Shown piece after piece: positions 35,118-44,353 of a stretch of DNA of 64,000 bases (the first letter of the stretch is position 1; each line of letters begins with the position of its first letter). The translations under genes were made by a program, and so were the position numbers. The notes beneath the pieces were generated by a model. That model was not told the origin of the DNA. It made no database searches and saw only the letters and a program-made list of their open reading frames with translations. The stretch covers positions 1 through 64,000 of the forward strand of contig JADHTQ010000001.1 of NCBI GenBank assembly GCA_016784965.1. The letters are read 5' to 3'. The DNA comes from Bacteriovoracaceae bacterium. Lineage in GTDB: Bacteria; Bdellovibrionota; Bacteriovoracia; Bacteriovoracales; Bacteriovoracaceae.

Positions 35118-35717
35118 ATGAATAGCAATCACGAATTATTTTCTTATTTAAAAGAATTATCTGACAATAATCAAAATCTTAAAGAAATTGAAGCTTCTGC
35201 TTGGCAAAAATTTGGTATGGAGTGTTCATGCTTGGTTTTAGACTCAACTGGTTTTACACGTACTTCAAAACAACAAGGTATTGTGTATTTTCTAATCCTA
35301 ATTGCCAAGATGAGGGAGTTGGTGCTTGATATTTTAAAAAAGCACAATTGCATCTCCTATCGATTCGAAGCAGATAATGCGTATGCAGAATTCCCAACTA
35401 GCACCCATGCCCTCAATGCCTCAACCTCGATCCATCAGGCAATTAATAAGCTTGCCATTAAACTTAACACCAACGAAGAGTATAAAGTTTGTATCGGAAT
35501 TGGCTTTGGAAAAGTGCTAAATGCTGGACATGAAGGAGTCTATGGAGAACAGATGAATTTGGCGTCCAAACTAGGTAAAGACTTAGCTGAAGGAGACCAA
35601 ACACTTCTTACTGAGTCTGCATATTTGTCGCTTAGTACAAACGAGCAAAACAAAAAAAACTTCACAAAAAAAGAAATCATATTGTCAAAAACGCCAATCA
35701 CATATTATGAGATGTAG
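35118..35717 (+). CDS. Class III nucleotide cyclase-fold protein, altered active site
   Basis: Protein of 199 aa consisting almost only of a cyclase homology domain. The first metal Asp is Asp42 in LVLDSTGFTR and the second is Asp86 in YRFEADNAYAEF. VCIGIGFGKVL and YGEQMNLASKL match the later strand and the transition-state motif. Active-site residues differ: the base-selecting Lys is Arg82, Gly before the second Asp is Ala85, and the catalytic Arg after N-L-A-S is Lys151. It may be a weak or inactive cyclase kept as a nucleotide sensor. It sits between the helical protein and the outer-membrane barrel gene of the ABC operon. No clear Shine-Dalgarno is seen, so coupling to the preceding gene is likely. 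Confidence 0.7.
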   Translation: MNSNHELFSYLKELSDNNQNLKEIEASAWQKFGMECSCLVLDSTGFTRTSKQQGIVYFLILIAKMRELVLDILKKHNCISYRFEADNAYAEFPTSTHALNASTSIHQAINKLAIKLNTNEEYKVCIGIGFGKVLNAGHEGVYGEQMNLASKLGKDLAEGDQTLLTESAYLSLSTNEQNKKNFTKKEIILSKTPITYYEM

Positions 35718-35726
35718 ATTTATTAA

Positions 35727-36794
35727 ATGTTTAAATTAATACATTACATTTTAGGCCTAACCATCTTGACAATTCTTTGTCCAGCTCTTGCTTTTAAACA
35801 TGAGTATAAAGGGCAAATTAGTGCCATTGATTACTTTAATAAAAATAGAGGTATTACGTATAATACATTTGGGATCCGCTATATCCCAGATCTAACACTA
35901 ACGTATCAAGTCAATGATCACAATTCATTCGACTTAAATACCTCCATCGATAGTTTGTTAAGCTTTAAAAAAAATAACGGATCATCATTTAATTTAAAAC
36001 TTTATAGATTAAAAGGACGTCTAACCACACCTCAAAGTGATACACGCATTGGTTTGCAAAAAATAAATTTTGGACCGGCCCAAATTTTAAGATCTATCAA
36101 ATGGTTTGATAACATTGATCCCACAGACTTATTAAAAATAACTGACGGTGTATGGGGACTTAGATTTCGCTACTACTTTTTAAACAATGCTAACATTTGG
36201 TTTTGGACCCTTTATGGCAACAATGATCTCAAAGGGTATGAAACTGAGGTCACAAAAAAGAACACTCCCGAGTTTGGAGGAAGAATACAATACCCAAACA
36301 CCTATGGCGAGCTTGCCTTTACCTTCCATACAAGACAAGTAACAAATTATGAAAAGCGCTATGCAATTGATGGAAATTTCGATTTGGGAGTTGGGGCTTG
36401 GTTTGAATTGGTTGCTATCGACACAGATAGTATTTTTTGGAAAAATATGTTTACTGTCGGAGTGGATTACACATTTGAGTTAGGAAGTGGTCTATACATA
36501 CTCACAGAACATAACTCCAAAGCAACGACTAAGGGTCTATTCACTTTTGGGAGCAATATCAACACTACCGCTATCGAATTTAGCTATTCTTTAAACATAA
36601 ATTACCACCTATTATATATTTTAACCCATAGTTGGTATCACAAACAAAGTTACCATCTCGTGAGATTAGAGTCTACGTATAATGATTGGATGATAAGTAT
36701 TGATCTTATGTGGAACAAAGAATCTGCCAATGAAAGTTCAACTGTGAGCAATTTAGGAAAGGGCCTTCAAATAATGATTGTTAATAATCATTAA
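35727..36794 (+). CDS. Outer-membrane beta-barrel protein
   Basis: Protein of 355 aa with a signal peptide (MFKLIHYILGLTILTILCPA, cleavage near LAFKHE). The mature chain shows alternating hydrophobic/polar strands with aromatic girdle residues and short turns (LTLTYQVNDHNSFDLNTSI, WGLRFRYYFLNNANIWFW), typical of a 14-18 strand barrel. The segment IGLQKINFGPAQILRSIKWF resembles barrels of unknown function found next to Lol/MacB-like ABC genes. It does not end in the usual C-terminal aromatic residue, so the last strand may be atypical. In this operon it is the candidate outer-membrane partner of the ABC exporter and LolA-like carrier. Confidence 0.72.
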   Translation: MFKLIHYILGLTILTILCPALAFKHEYKGQISAIDYFNKNRGITYNTFGIRYIPDLTLTYQVNDHNSFDLNTSIDSLLSFKKNNGSSFNLKLYRLKGRLTTPQSDTRIGLQKINFGPAQILRSIKWFDNIDPTDLLKITDGVWGLRFRYYFLNNANIWFWTLYGNNDLKGYETEVTKKNTPEFGGRIQYPNTYGELAFTFHTRQVTNYEKRYAIDGNFDLGVGAWFELVAIDTDSIFWKNMFTVGVDYTFELGSGLYILTEHNSKATTKGLFTFGSNINTTAIEFSYSLNINYHLLYILTHSWYHKQSYHLVRLESTYNDWMISIDLMWNKESANESSTVSNLGKGLQIMIVNNH

Positions 36795-36805
36795 AGGATC
36801 AAGTT

Positions 36806-37516
36806 ATGCAGGATACTCTTATTAATATACACAATCTATCCAAACACTACTCTATCGGTGGTGGACAATTTAGTGCACTTAAAAATGTTGATTTAAAAAT
36901 TAATGCTGGTGATTTTATGGGACTAGTTGGGCCCAGCGGCTCAGGAAAGACGACCTTGTTGAATGTAATAGGAGCACTTGACTCTCCTTCAGAAGGGAGT
37001 GTTGAAGTTTTAAAATTAAAAATTGAAAACATTAGTGCCAAGCAGGCAGCTAAACTTAGAAAAGAGAAGCTGGGTTTTATTTTTCAAACCTATAATCTAC
37101 TGCCTGTCTACAATGTATATGAAAATATCGAGTTTCCTCTTTTACTTTTACAATTGTCTTCTACTCAAAGAAAAGATTTAGTAATGCAGGCACTAGAATG
37201 GGTCGGTTTATTAGATAAAGTTAAATCAAAGCCTGCCCAATTATCTGGAGGGGAATGTCAAAGAGTGGCCATAGCTAGAGCAATGGTTAAAAAGCCTCAA
37301 GTGGTATTAGCTGACGAGCCCACTGCTAATTTAGATGCCAGAAATTCCCACAATATTTTACAAACTATGGAAAAGCTTAATCAATTACTTGGAACAACCT
37401 TTATCTTTGCCACTCACGATGCAAAAGTCATTGGCTATTTAAAAAGAAAGGTCACTTTAATCGACGGACGTGTTGAAGAAGATATTACACTTCCACCGAG
37501 AGGCCCTCAATGTTGA
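36806..37516 (+). CDS. ABC transporter ATPase, LolD/MacB type
   Basis: Protein of 236 aa with Walker A GPSGSGKTTLLN, Q-loop FIFQTYNLLP, signature LSGGECQRVAIARA, Walker B VVLADEPTANLD and switch His in FATHD. The Q-loop and signature are those of the LolD/MacB/FtsE group, which power mechanotransmission rather than pore transport. AAGGA precedes the ATG. It overlaps the first permease gene by 7 nt, giving strict coupling. The pairing with two FtsX-type permeases and a LolA-like protein points to lipoprotein or lipid transfer to the outer membrane. Confidence 0.93.
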   Translation: MQDTLINIHNLSKHYSIGGGQFSALKNVDLKINAGDFMGLVGPSGSGKTTLLNVIGALDSPSEGSVEVLKLKIENISAKQAAKLRKEKLGFIFQTYNLLPVYNVYENIEFPLLLLQLSSTQRKDLVMQALEWVGLLDKVKSKPAQLSGGECQRVAIARAMVKKPQVVLADEPTANLDARNSHNILQTMEKLNQLLGTTFIFATHDAKVIGYLKRKVTLIDGRVEEDITLPPRGPQC

Positions 37517-38685
37517 TTTTTAAACTAGCCTATCGAAATATTAAAGGTGCAGGAATTAGAACCTGGCTTAACGTTGTTGTTTTATCACTTGCTTTTGTTT
37601 TGATTATTTTTAGCCAGGGCATGATTGATGGCATGAATGAGCAGATTATCACCACCATGCAAGATACCGAAATTGGCGGTGGACAATATTGGCATCACTT
37701 ATTTGATCCATATGACCAGTTCACCATCGAAGATGGTCATGGAGAACTTCCTGTCAAACTACAAGAGTTGGTCAACAAAAGGTTGGCTACCCCAATGCTC
37801 TGGGTACCAGGATCTATATTTCCTGATAGAAGAGTGCAGGCCGTTGTCCTTAAAGGCATCGATGTTGACCAAACAATTATTCAACTGCCATCTGATAAAC
37901 TTAAAATTAACGACAAAAATATAATCCCCGCCTTAATTGGCACTAGGATGGCAAAGCAGACCAAGTTAAAAATTGGAGATTTTGTTACAGCACGGTGGCG
38001 TGATAAAGACGGAACTTTTGATGCCACAGATGTAAAAATCGTTCACATTATGAGTACTCTTGCCCCTAGAATGGACTCTCAGCAGATTTGGCTTCCAATA
38101 TCTACACTTAGACAGATGATTGACGGCAAAGGCCACGCCACAGTACTAACCCTAAAAAAAGATATTGGGCCAGTACCTATTGTAGATAAATGGATTCACC
38201 GTGACCTAAATTACCTCTTAAAAGAGATCAGAGCATTGATTAAATCAAAAAGAGTATCAACCCTAATATTTTATGGGATATTATTTGGCATGGGGCTTCT
38301 GGCAATCTTTGACACCCAAGTCTTGGCCATTTTCCATAGAAAAAAAGAGATCGGCACTCTAATGGCACTTGGAATGGGCAGGTGGAGCGTTATTAGTTTA
38401 TTTACCCTAGAGGGGAGCCTCCACGGAGTATTGGCCTATTTGCTAGGTGCAATCTATGGAGTACCATTGTTAGTTTATACTTCCACCACAGGTATTCCAC
38501 TGCCTGAAATAACTGATGAAATGGGGATTGCCATGGGCAGTACTCTCTATACTCGATATGGTATCCCAGTGCTGCTTGCAACTATGTTGATATTATTTCT
38601 CACAGTAGTTTTTATAAGCTTCCTGCCAACTAAAAGCATTGTAAAATTAAAACCCACAGATGCACTGAGGGGGAAGATGGCATGA
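37510..38685 (+). CDS. FtsX/LolC-type ABC permease 1
   Basis: Protein of 391 aa. The plan is one N-terminal membrane helix (about residues 15-40), a periplasmic MacB-type domain (about 45-245), then three membrane helices (LIFYGILFGMGLLAIFD, VLAYLLGAIYGVPLLV, VLLATMLILFLTVVFISF). The coupling element RKKEIGTLMALGMGRW precedes the third helix, as in LolC/LolE. It shares a 4-nt overlap with the next permease gene, so the two probably form a heterodimer with the ATPase. Confidence 0.9.
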   Translation: MLIFKLAYRNIKGAGIRTWLNVVVLSLAFVLIIFSQGMIDGMNEQIITTMQDTEIGGGQYWHHLFDPYDQFTIEDGHGELPVKLQELVNKRLATPMLWVPGSIFPDRRVQAVVLKGIDVDQTIIQLPSDKLKINDKNIIPALIGTRMAKQTKLKIGDFVTARWRDKDGTFDATDVKIVHIMSTLAPRMDSQQIWLPISTLRQMIDGKGHATVLTLKKDIGPVPIVDKWIHRDLNYLLKEIRALIKSKRVSTLIFYGILFGMGLLAIFDTQVLAIFHRKKEIGTLMALGMGRWSVISLFTLEGSLHGVLAYLLGAIYGVPLLVYTSTTGIPLPEITDEMGIAMGSTLYTRYGIPVLLATMLILFLTVVFISFLPTKSIVKLKPTDALRGKMA

Positions 38686-39926
38686 TTAAATTCATTTTAA
38701 AAGGACTTATTTATGATAGACAACGCAGTTGGTTTCCCATTATTGTTATTGCTCTTGGAGTGATGCTTACTACCCTCCTTTATTGTTACATGCAGGGAGT
38801 AAGTTCTGACATGGTTGATATCAATGCCAAAATTGATACTGGCCATGTGAAAATTATGACACATGAGTATGCCAAGATTGCCAGTCAAGTTCCCAACGAT
38901 TTGGCAATTTGGGATCTAAGTAAATTCTTAAATAAAATTAAAAAAGAATATCCCATTGATTGGGTTGCCCGTATTAAGTTTGGAGGACTTTTAGACATCC
39001 CTGATGACAAGCGAGAAACTAAAGCTCAAAGTACCGTCTTTGGTATGGCTTTTGATTTGTTATCAAAAAATACTACTGAAATTGATCGCTTAAAACTAAA
39101 ATTGGCCATTGTCAGAGGACGTCTTCCACAAAACCCTGGCGAAATTGTTATTAGTGAAAAATTAGCAAACAGCTTGCAAATTAAGTTGGGTGAAGCGGCT
39201 ACTTTAATAAGCTCGACCTCTACTGGCAATATGGCAGTTCACAACTTTTTGATAGTGGGCACAACCCATTTTGGCATTTCCAATCTAGACCGCAACATAA
39301 TTATCGCAGATATTTCAGATATTCAATATGCCCTAGACATGGAAGATGCCGCCTCAGAGCTACTTGGTTTTTTACCGACTGGTTTTAATAAGGCAAAAGC
39401 TCTAAAAATTAAAAGCAATTTTAACTCACCCCAAATGACCATGCTTACTTTAGCCGATCAAAATGGTCTTGGGGAATACTTAGATCTCATTGGAATTAAG
39501 TTATCAATAATCATTTCAGTCTTTGTTCTGGCAATGTCTATAGTTTTATGGAACACAGGACTTATGTCCGGCATTAGGCGATATGGCGAGATTGGCTTAC
39601 GCTTGGCCATAGGTGAATCTAAAGAAGAACTATATCTGTCTATGATTTTGGAGGCAATTCTTGTTGGGATCATTGGCTCCCTTATAGGAACCGTTTTGGG
39701 ACTTTTGGCTGCCTACTACCTTCAAGAAGTTGGAATTGACACCTCCGAACTTTTAAAGGGATCAAAGATGTTAATGTCCACAACAATTCGGGCAAAAATT
39801 ACTACAACCAGCTACTTCATAGGATTTGTCCCAGGTATATTATCCATGTTATTTGGTACTATGATAGCAGGAGTTGGTATATTCAAAAGAGAGACAGCTT
39901 CACTTTTTTATGAATTGGACGTTTAG
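38682..39926 (+). CDS. FtsX/LolE-type ABC permease 2
   Basis: Protein of 414 aa with the same four-helix plan and an extracytoplasmic domain of ~230 residues (VVISEKLANSLQIKLGEAAT is the usual periplasmic motif). The coupling helix RRYGEIGLRLAIGESKEEL leads into helix 3. The two permeases differ enough in sequence to be a heterodimeric pair. The next gene begins directly after its stop codon, so the carrier protein is made in step with the transporter. Confidence 0.9.
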   Translation: MIKFILKGLIYDRQRSWFPIIVIALGVMLTTLLYCYMQGVSSDMVDINAKIDTGHVKIMTHEYAKIASQVPNDLAIWDLSKFLNKIKKEYPIDWVARIKFGGLLDIPDDKRETKAQSTVFGMAFDLLSKNTTEIDRLKLKLAIVRGRLPQNPGEIVISEKLANSLQIKLGEAATLISSTSTGNMAVHNFLIVGTTHFGISNLDRNIIIADISDIQYALDMEDAASELLGFLPTGFNKAKALKIKSNFNSPQMTMLTLADQNGLGEYLDLIGIKLSIIISVFVLAMSIVLWNTGLMSGIRRYGEIGLRLAIGESKEELYLSMILEAILVGIIGSLIGTVLGLLAAYYLQEVGIDTSELLKGSKMLMSTTIRAKITTTSYFIGFVPGILSMLFGTMIAGVGIFKRETASLFYELDV

Positions 39927-40694
39927 ATGAATAGAAAAATCCATGTCATATTGACAATCTGCTTTATTTTTATAAGTGCTGCTATACAAGCAAATGATCT
40001 ACTAAATAACCCACCAACTGGTGCCACCATCTTAAAAAACATCGACAATAACCTTCATGTTGATAAAGCAATCACTCATACCAAAATGGTGATTTATAGA
40101 CGCAATAGAATTAACACCATTAAGGCCAAAACGTGGATAAGTGGCAAATATAATGCATTTACTGAATACCTATATCCTTTGAGAGAAAAGGGAAAAAAGA
40201 TGCTAAAGCTGGGGGACAAGCTTTGGACTTACATCCCAGAACCCAGTGATAGAATTATTACAATCTCAGGACACATGTTACGCCAGTCCCTTATGGGTTC
40301 TGATCTTTCTTATGAAGATATGATGAATAACGATCCCCTGACTTCTCAGTACAATGCCAAAGTGATAGGTCTTGAGTCACTTTTAAATAGGGAGTGCCTA
40401 GTCCTGGAGTTAGTTGCCAAATTAAATGGTCTCTCCTATGAGCGTCGCAAACTGTGGGTGGATCCCTCCAGGTGGCTACCCTTAAAAGAAGAACTGTTCG
40501 CTAAATCCGGCAAACTTTTAAAAAGAACTGTGATTAATGAAGTCTTTAAAGTTGAGGGGCGTTGGTATCCAAAAAAAATGACTTTTAAAGACATGCTCTC
40601 AAAGGGCAAAGGAACCGAATATCATATTGAATCAATCGAGTTTAAAAAAAACATTCCCTCTCATATCTTCTCAAAAGCAGCCCTGCGCAAATAA
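39927..40694 (+). CDS. LolA-like outer membrane lipoprotein-sorting protein
   Basis: Protein of 255 aa with a signal peptide (MNRKIHVILTICFIFISAA, cleavage near IQAND). The chain matches the COG2834 group of LolA-like periplasmic carriers: an initial helix, then an open beta-barrel with strands such as MLKLGDKLWTYIPEPSDRII, RKLWVDPSRWLPLKEELFAK and WYPKKMTFKDM. LolA-type proteins accept a lipidated or hydrophobic cargo from an ABC transporter and carry it across the periplasm. It is the last gene of the operon, immediately after the second permease. Confidence 0.85.
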   Translation: MNRKIHVILTICFIFISAAIQANDLLNNPPTGATILKNIDNNLHVDKAITHTKMVIYRRNRINTIKAKTWISGKYNAFTEYLYPLREKGKKMLKLGDKLWTYIPEPSDRIITISGHMLRQSLMGSDLSYEDMMNNDPLTSQYNAKVIGLESLLNRECLVLELVAKLNGLSYERRKLWVDPSRWLPLKEELFAKSGKLLKRTVINEVFKVEGRWYPKKMTFKDMLSKGKGTEYHIESIEFKKNIPSHIFSKAALRK

Positions 40695-40860
40695 ACTCTA
40701 TGCACCAATTGTAACTATCCAAGCTGTTTAATCAAGACTTTACAAGTTTTTAAAAAATAATATTGTTAATGGCCATAATTTATATAACTATGGTAATAAA
40801 ATTCACAGTGTAATAATTTGGCGCGCCTTGCGTCTACCATGATTAACTTGGAGTCAGTTC

Positions 40861-42594
40861 ATGAATTGTGCAAAAATGATTTGTAGGTTTTTAGAAAAAT
40901 GTAACGTCGATAAAGTGTTTGGAGTTCCAGGATATGCCAATAGTGCCATCTATGTCGCATCTGATGATTCGGTAATGGTTGACGCCATAACTGCCAAACA
41001 TGAAGGTGGTGGTGCTTGGATGGCTTACGGTTACACTATGGCAGGCAGAGAGTTTGGTGTGTGCTCATCTACAAGTGGTCCCGGAGTGGCCAATACCGTT
41101 TCAGCTGTGTATGCAGCTTTTGCCAATTCAGCACCAGTGTTGGTTTTATCGGGTCAAGCCGATACTAACAAATTGGGCAAAAATGCATTTCAAGAAATTA
41201 GCTCAAAAAATCATAGAGTTCCAGACATAATGCAAATTATGTCAACTATGACAAAAATGAATGTAATGTTAGATAACCCCGCATCACTCCAAGAGACTCT
41301 AGCGCAAGCTTATTTTGCTCTTACAACAGGTCGAAGAGGGCCCGTTCATATAAATATCCCTTGTGATGTATTGTTAAGCGAGTGTCCAGATATTGATTTT
41401 AGTTTTATTGAAAATAAAAAAGAAAGTTTCACAGAACCAACTCCCAAGCTTGATGAATTCATAAAGCTTAAATCAATGTTGAAAGAGTCAAAGTTTCCCT
41501 TAGTTCTAGTAGGAAGAGGTTGTCTTAGATCAGCAGAAAAAGTAGAAGTATTTATTAAAAAAGTTAATCTCCCCTTTGCCACAACGATTCAATCAAAAGG
41601 TCTAATCAAAAATAGTTCTATTAACAATTTAGGTATGATTGGTATGCTTGGATCTTTAAGGGCCAGGCAATACATTGAAGATCTTTGCGACACAATCATA
41701 GTTCTTGGTAGTTCTTTGAATGAGTTTTCAACATATGGTCTCTCCGACTGGGTTTTTGACAATAAAAAACTAATTAGAGTCGATATCGATGAGCTTGAAT
41801 TTGAAAAAAATTATATTGCTGACCTTAACATCCACTCCGATGTTACTCAATTCATATCTGCCTTTGAAAAATTACTAAACTATGATTTTGAAACATCCTA
41901 CGATGCTGATCTGACTGCTGCCTATCTTTCAAAATTTCCTATATGCAAACAAGTTGAGACCGCCCCTCATATTGATCGCAAAGTTATGCCCTATGATGTA
42001 ATCAAATTGTTAAATGAGTTTGCTCCAGAAAACACCTTGTTTTTAGGTGATTCTGGAAATGCTGCCATTTGGGGAATTCATTACTTAGAACTAAAAGGGA
42101 AACAAAATTTCATGCAAGACATGAACTCAGGATGCATGGGATCTGCCATTATGGCTTCTATAGGCGCAAAACTTGCAAATCCTGGTCGTCCAGTAGTTGC
42201 TATCTGCGGTGATGGTACATTTATGATGAATGCCATGGAAATTCATACTGCTGCCGAACATAACGTACCCATCGTCTGGTTAGTTTTAAATGATCACAAG
42301 TATAGTGTTGTTCAACAAGGAGACACAAATCGTTTTGGAAATAGTGTTGGAGCAACTTTTAAAAATGTAAATGTAGCTGAAATTGCAAAAGGGTATGGGG
42401 CTGATGCAATACTCATAGAAAGCACCAACTCTCTAGAAAAGATTTTTAAAAACCTCAGCACTTTAACCAAACCTTTAGTTTTGGATGTGAGGATTAATGA
42501 GCTTAGCATACCTAAAGTTTATGACCGAGCAAAGAAGGCCAAGAAAGCCTCAACACAAAATAGTAACCTTGAGCATAGTAACTCTAATAAATGA
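40861..42594 (+). CDS. ThDP-dependent enzyme, acetolactate synthase-like
   Basis: Protein of 577 aa with the three domains of the pyruvate-oxidase/acetolactate-synthase family. The N-terminal domain has the cofactor-activating Glu48 in AKHEGGGAWMAYGY. The central domain carries a nucleotide-binding-like fold (VGRGCLRSAEKVEVF), and the C-terminal domain has the ThDP/Mg motif GDGTFMMNAMEIHTAAEHN with LND. Reactions are decarboxylation of a 2-oxo acid and ligation to a second carbonyl, or simple decarboxylation. There is no ilvN-type small subunit and no other branched-chain gene nearby, so a specialised acyloin- or aldehyde-forming role is possible. GGAG precedes the ATG. Confidence 0.85.
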   Translation: MNCAKMICRFLEKCNVDKVFGVPGYANSAIYVASDDSVMVDAITAKHEGGGAWMAYGYTMAGREFGVCSSTSGPGVANTVSAVYAAFANSAPVLVLSGQADTNKLGKNAFQEISSKNHRVPDIMQIMSTMTKMNVMLDNPASLQETLAQAYFALTTGRRGPVHINIPCDVLLSECPDIDFSFIENKKESFTEPTPKLDEFIKLKSMLKESKFPLVLVGRGCLRSAEKVEVFIKKVNLPFATTIQSKGLIKNSSINNLGMIGMLGSLRARQYIEDLCDTIIVLGSSLNEFSTYGLSDWVFDNKKLIRVDIDELEFEKNYIADLNIHSDVTQFISAFEKLLNYDFETSYDADLTAAYLSKFPICKQVETAPHIDRKVMPYDVIKLLNEFAPENTLFLGDSGNAAIWGIHYLELKGKQNFMQDMNSGCMGSAIMASIGAKLANPGRPVVAICGDGTFMMNAMEIHTAAEHNVPIVWLVLNDHKYSVVQQGDTNRFGNSVGATFKNVNVAEIAKGYGADAILIESTNSLEKIFKNLSTLTKPLVLDVRINELSIPKVYDRAKKAKKASTQNSNLEHSNSNK

Positions 42595-42631
42595 TGTTGA
42601 GAATAAGCACCAAAGTATGAATTTGTAGTTG

Positions 42632-42637
42632 TATAAT
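42632..42637 (+). promoter_or_regulatory. Consensus -10 box upstream of sensor kinase
   Basis: A perfect TATAAT occurs in the 86-bp gap between the ThDP gene and the histidine kinase gene. A start near 42644 would leave a ~43-nt leader. No matching -35 hexamer is visible, so an activator or extended recognition would be needed. Confidence 0.25.
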
Positions 42638-42686
42638 GTAGGGGGAACCTTATAATTGAGTATGAACCTTTAAATGTGAAGTGTAT

Positions 42687-44309
42687 ATGCCTACCCAAGA
42701 ACCATTTAGCAACGCTAATTCAAAATCAAAACTATCAATTCAAGTGGAAGGAGATGATTTTTTAAATAACTTTTTAGTATCACAACTAAATGCAATTAAA
42801 AGAATCTATGGTGAAAAAGCGTACGAACAACAAATAGAAGATTTACAAGTTGATCGTAAGTGGCTATTCAACGGAAAAAACAAGCATAGTTGGGAGTTCC
42901 ACCATTACTTTTTTACAACATTTAAAAAAAGAAGACCTGATGACTTCGATCTTGCAAAAATCATGGAAGAATTTATCTCTGTACCAGATAATCCAACCAC
43001 AAAATATATGACAAAATTTTTCATGGCAGTATCTCCTGATATGTTTGAAAAAATTATCATATCTGCTCATCGAAAGATGATACCACTATATGATATTCAG
43101 ACTGAACACTACGATAAGGGGGTAAAAACCTACTTAAGCCAGACAATCAAATTTAATAAAGAAATATCTCACGAAGCCAAGTTATTATTTTCCACTCTTA
43201 CGCAAATGGCCATAAAGTACACCTTTACAAACATATTGAAGGTTATGGGCTATAATGACTTGCGTGCAAAGTGTTTTTCTAAAAATGATGATTGTTGTAA
43301 GATTGTAGCTAGTTGGTATCGAGTTGGTTCTAGGTTTTCAAACATTACAAAAATACTAACCATTTTGGTTGTTTCATTATTTATTGTCGATTTTTTCTTC
43401 CTGCGTTTACCATTTACTGAGCCAAAATACCTGCTTTTGGCGTGTATAACTATAGTAACAATGACCATCTTGGCCATTATAAACTCAAAGAGGCAAGCCG
43501 ATCATAGAAGGATTATAAATGCTCTGTTTTCAGAAATCTTAGGACACTACTCACATCAAAATAAAATCTCAATGAATACTGTAACTGAGGCAAAATTTAA
43601 CTCTAGCGTAGTATCTGTATCAGAGATAATTCATGAACTAACTACACCATTAACTGCATCTTTAGGATACCTATCATTAATTGATCTTCTAGCTAATGAT
43701 TTGGATAAAAAAGAAAGTACACATATAACTCAAGAGATGATGTCGTTTGTTGAAAAGTCCATGAGTTGTTTACAACATCTATCACAAGTTCTATCAAGTA
43801 TGCGCTTTTTATTTTACTCATCTGCCTCCTCCAGAGATGATGAGAAAAAAATTGTTTCGATTGAAAGTTTGCTAAATAACTGCAAGCAACTTGTAACACA
43901 ATTTATGGCCAAACAGAGTATAGATATTGTTATAAATCATGAAACCCCAGGGCTTAAAATAAAAGTTATTGAAGAACAAGTTATTCAAGTTGTTTTAAAT
44001 CTTTTAATTAATGCTGTTCAAGCATTTGACAAGTTACCGCAAAAACAAATTATTACAATAAAATCTACACAAGAAGGCAATAGGTTTTGTGTATATGTAA
44101 AAGACCAGGGATGTGGAATTCCGAAGGAGAGTCAATCAGAAATTTTTACCGAGCACCATACCACTAAGGAGAAAGGGTCTGGCTTGGGTCTATCTATTTG
44201 CACTAAATTTTTAAAGTACAATGATGGCACGATAGAGCTAGTAGAAAGTATTATGAAGCAAGGTTCAACTTTTAAGATCACCATTCCGCTATATATTGAA
44301 CAATCATAA
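42687..44309 (+). CDS. Membrane sensor histidine kinase
   Basis: About 540 aa from the ATG at 42687; a GTG at 42681 is also possible. Residues 1-210 form a helical cytoplasmic-looking domain with no signal peptide, ending in a Cys cluster (KCFSKNDDCCKIVASW) similar in style to V4R/HNOB-type ligand domains. Two membrane helices follow (about 220-270). The kinase core has the phospho-acceptor in SEIIHELTTPLTASLGY (His316 from this ATG), an N box VLNLLINAVQAF, G1 VKDQGCGIP and G2 GSGLGLSIC. There is no receiver domain and no response regulator nearby. It sits between the ThDP enzyme and KAS III genes and could sense their product. Confidence 0.88.
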   Translation: MPTQEPFSNANSKSKLSIQVEGDDFLNNFLVSQLNAIKRIYGEKAYEQQIEDLQVDRKWLFNGKNKHSWEFHHYFFTTFKKRRPDDFDLAKIMEEFISVPDNPTTKYMTKFFMAVSPDMFEKIIISAHRKMIPLYDIQTEHYDKGVKTYLSQTIKFNKEISHEAKLLFSTLTQMAIKYTFTNILKVMGYNDLRAKCFSKNDDCCKIVASWYRVGSRFSNITKILTILVVSLFIVDFFFLRLPFTEPKYLLLACITIVTMTILAIINSKRQADHRRIINALFSEILGHYSHQNKISMNTVTEAKFNSSVVSVSEIIHELTTPLTASLGYLSLIDLLANDLDKKESTHITQEMMSFVEKSMSCLQHLSQVLSSMRFLFYSSASSRDDEKKIVSIESLLNNCKQLVTQFMAKQSIDIVINHETPGLKIKVIEEQVIQVVLNLLINAVQAFDKLPQKQIITIKSTQEGNRFCVYVKDQGCGIPKESQSEIFTEHHTTKEKGSGLGLSICTKFLKYNDGTIELVESIMKQGSTFKITIPLYIEQS

Positions 44310-44353
44310 AAACAATATTTACATAAATTTAATTAAAAAATAGGAGTTAAAAA

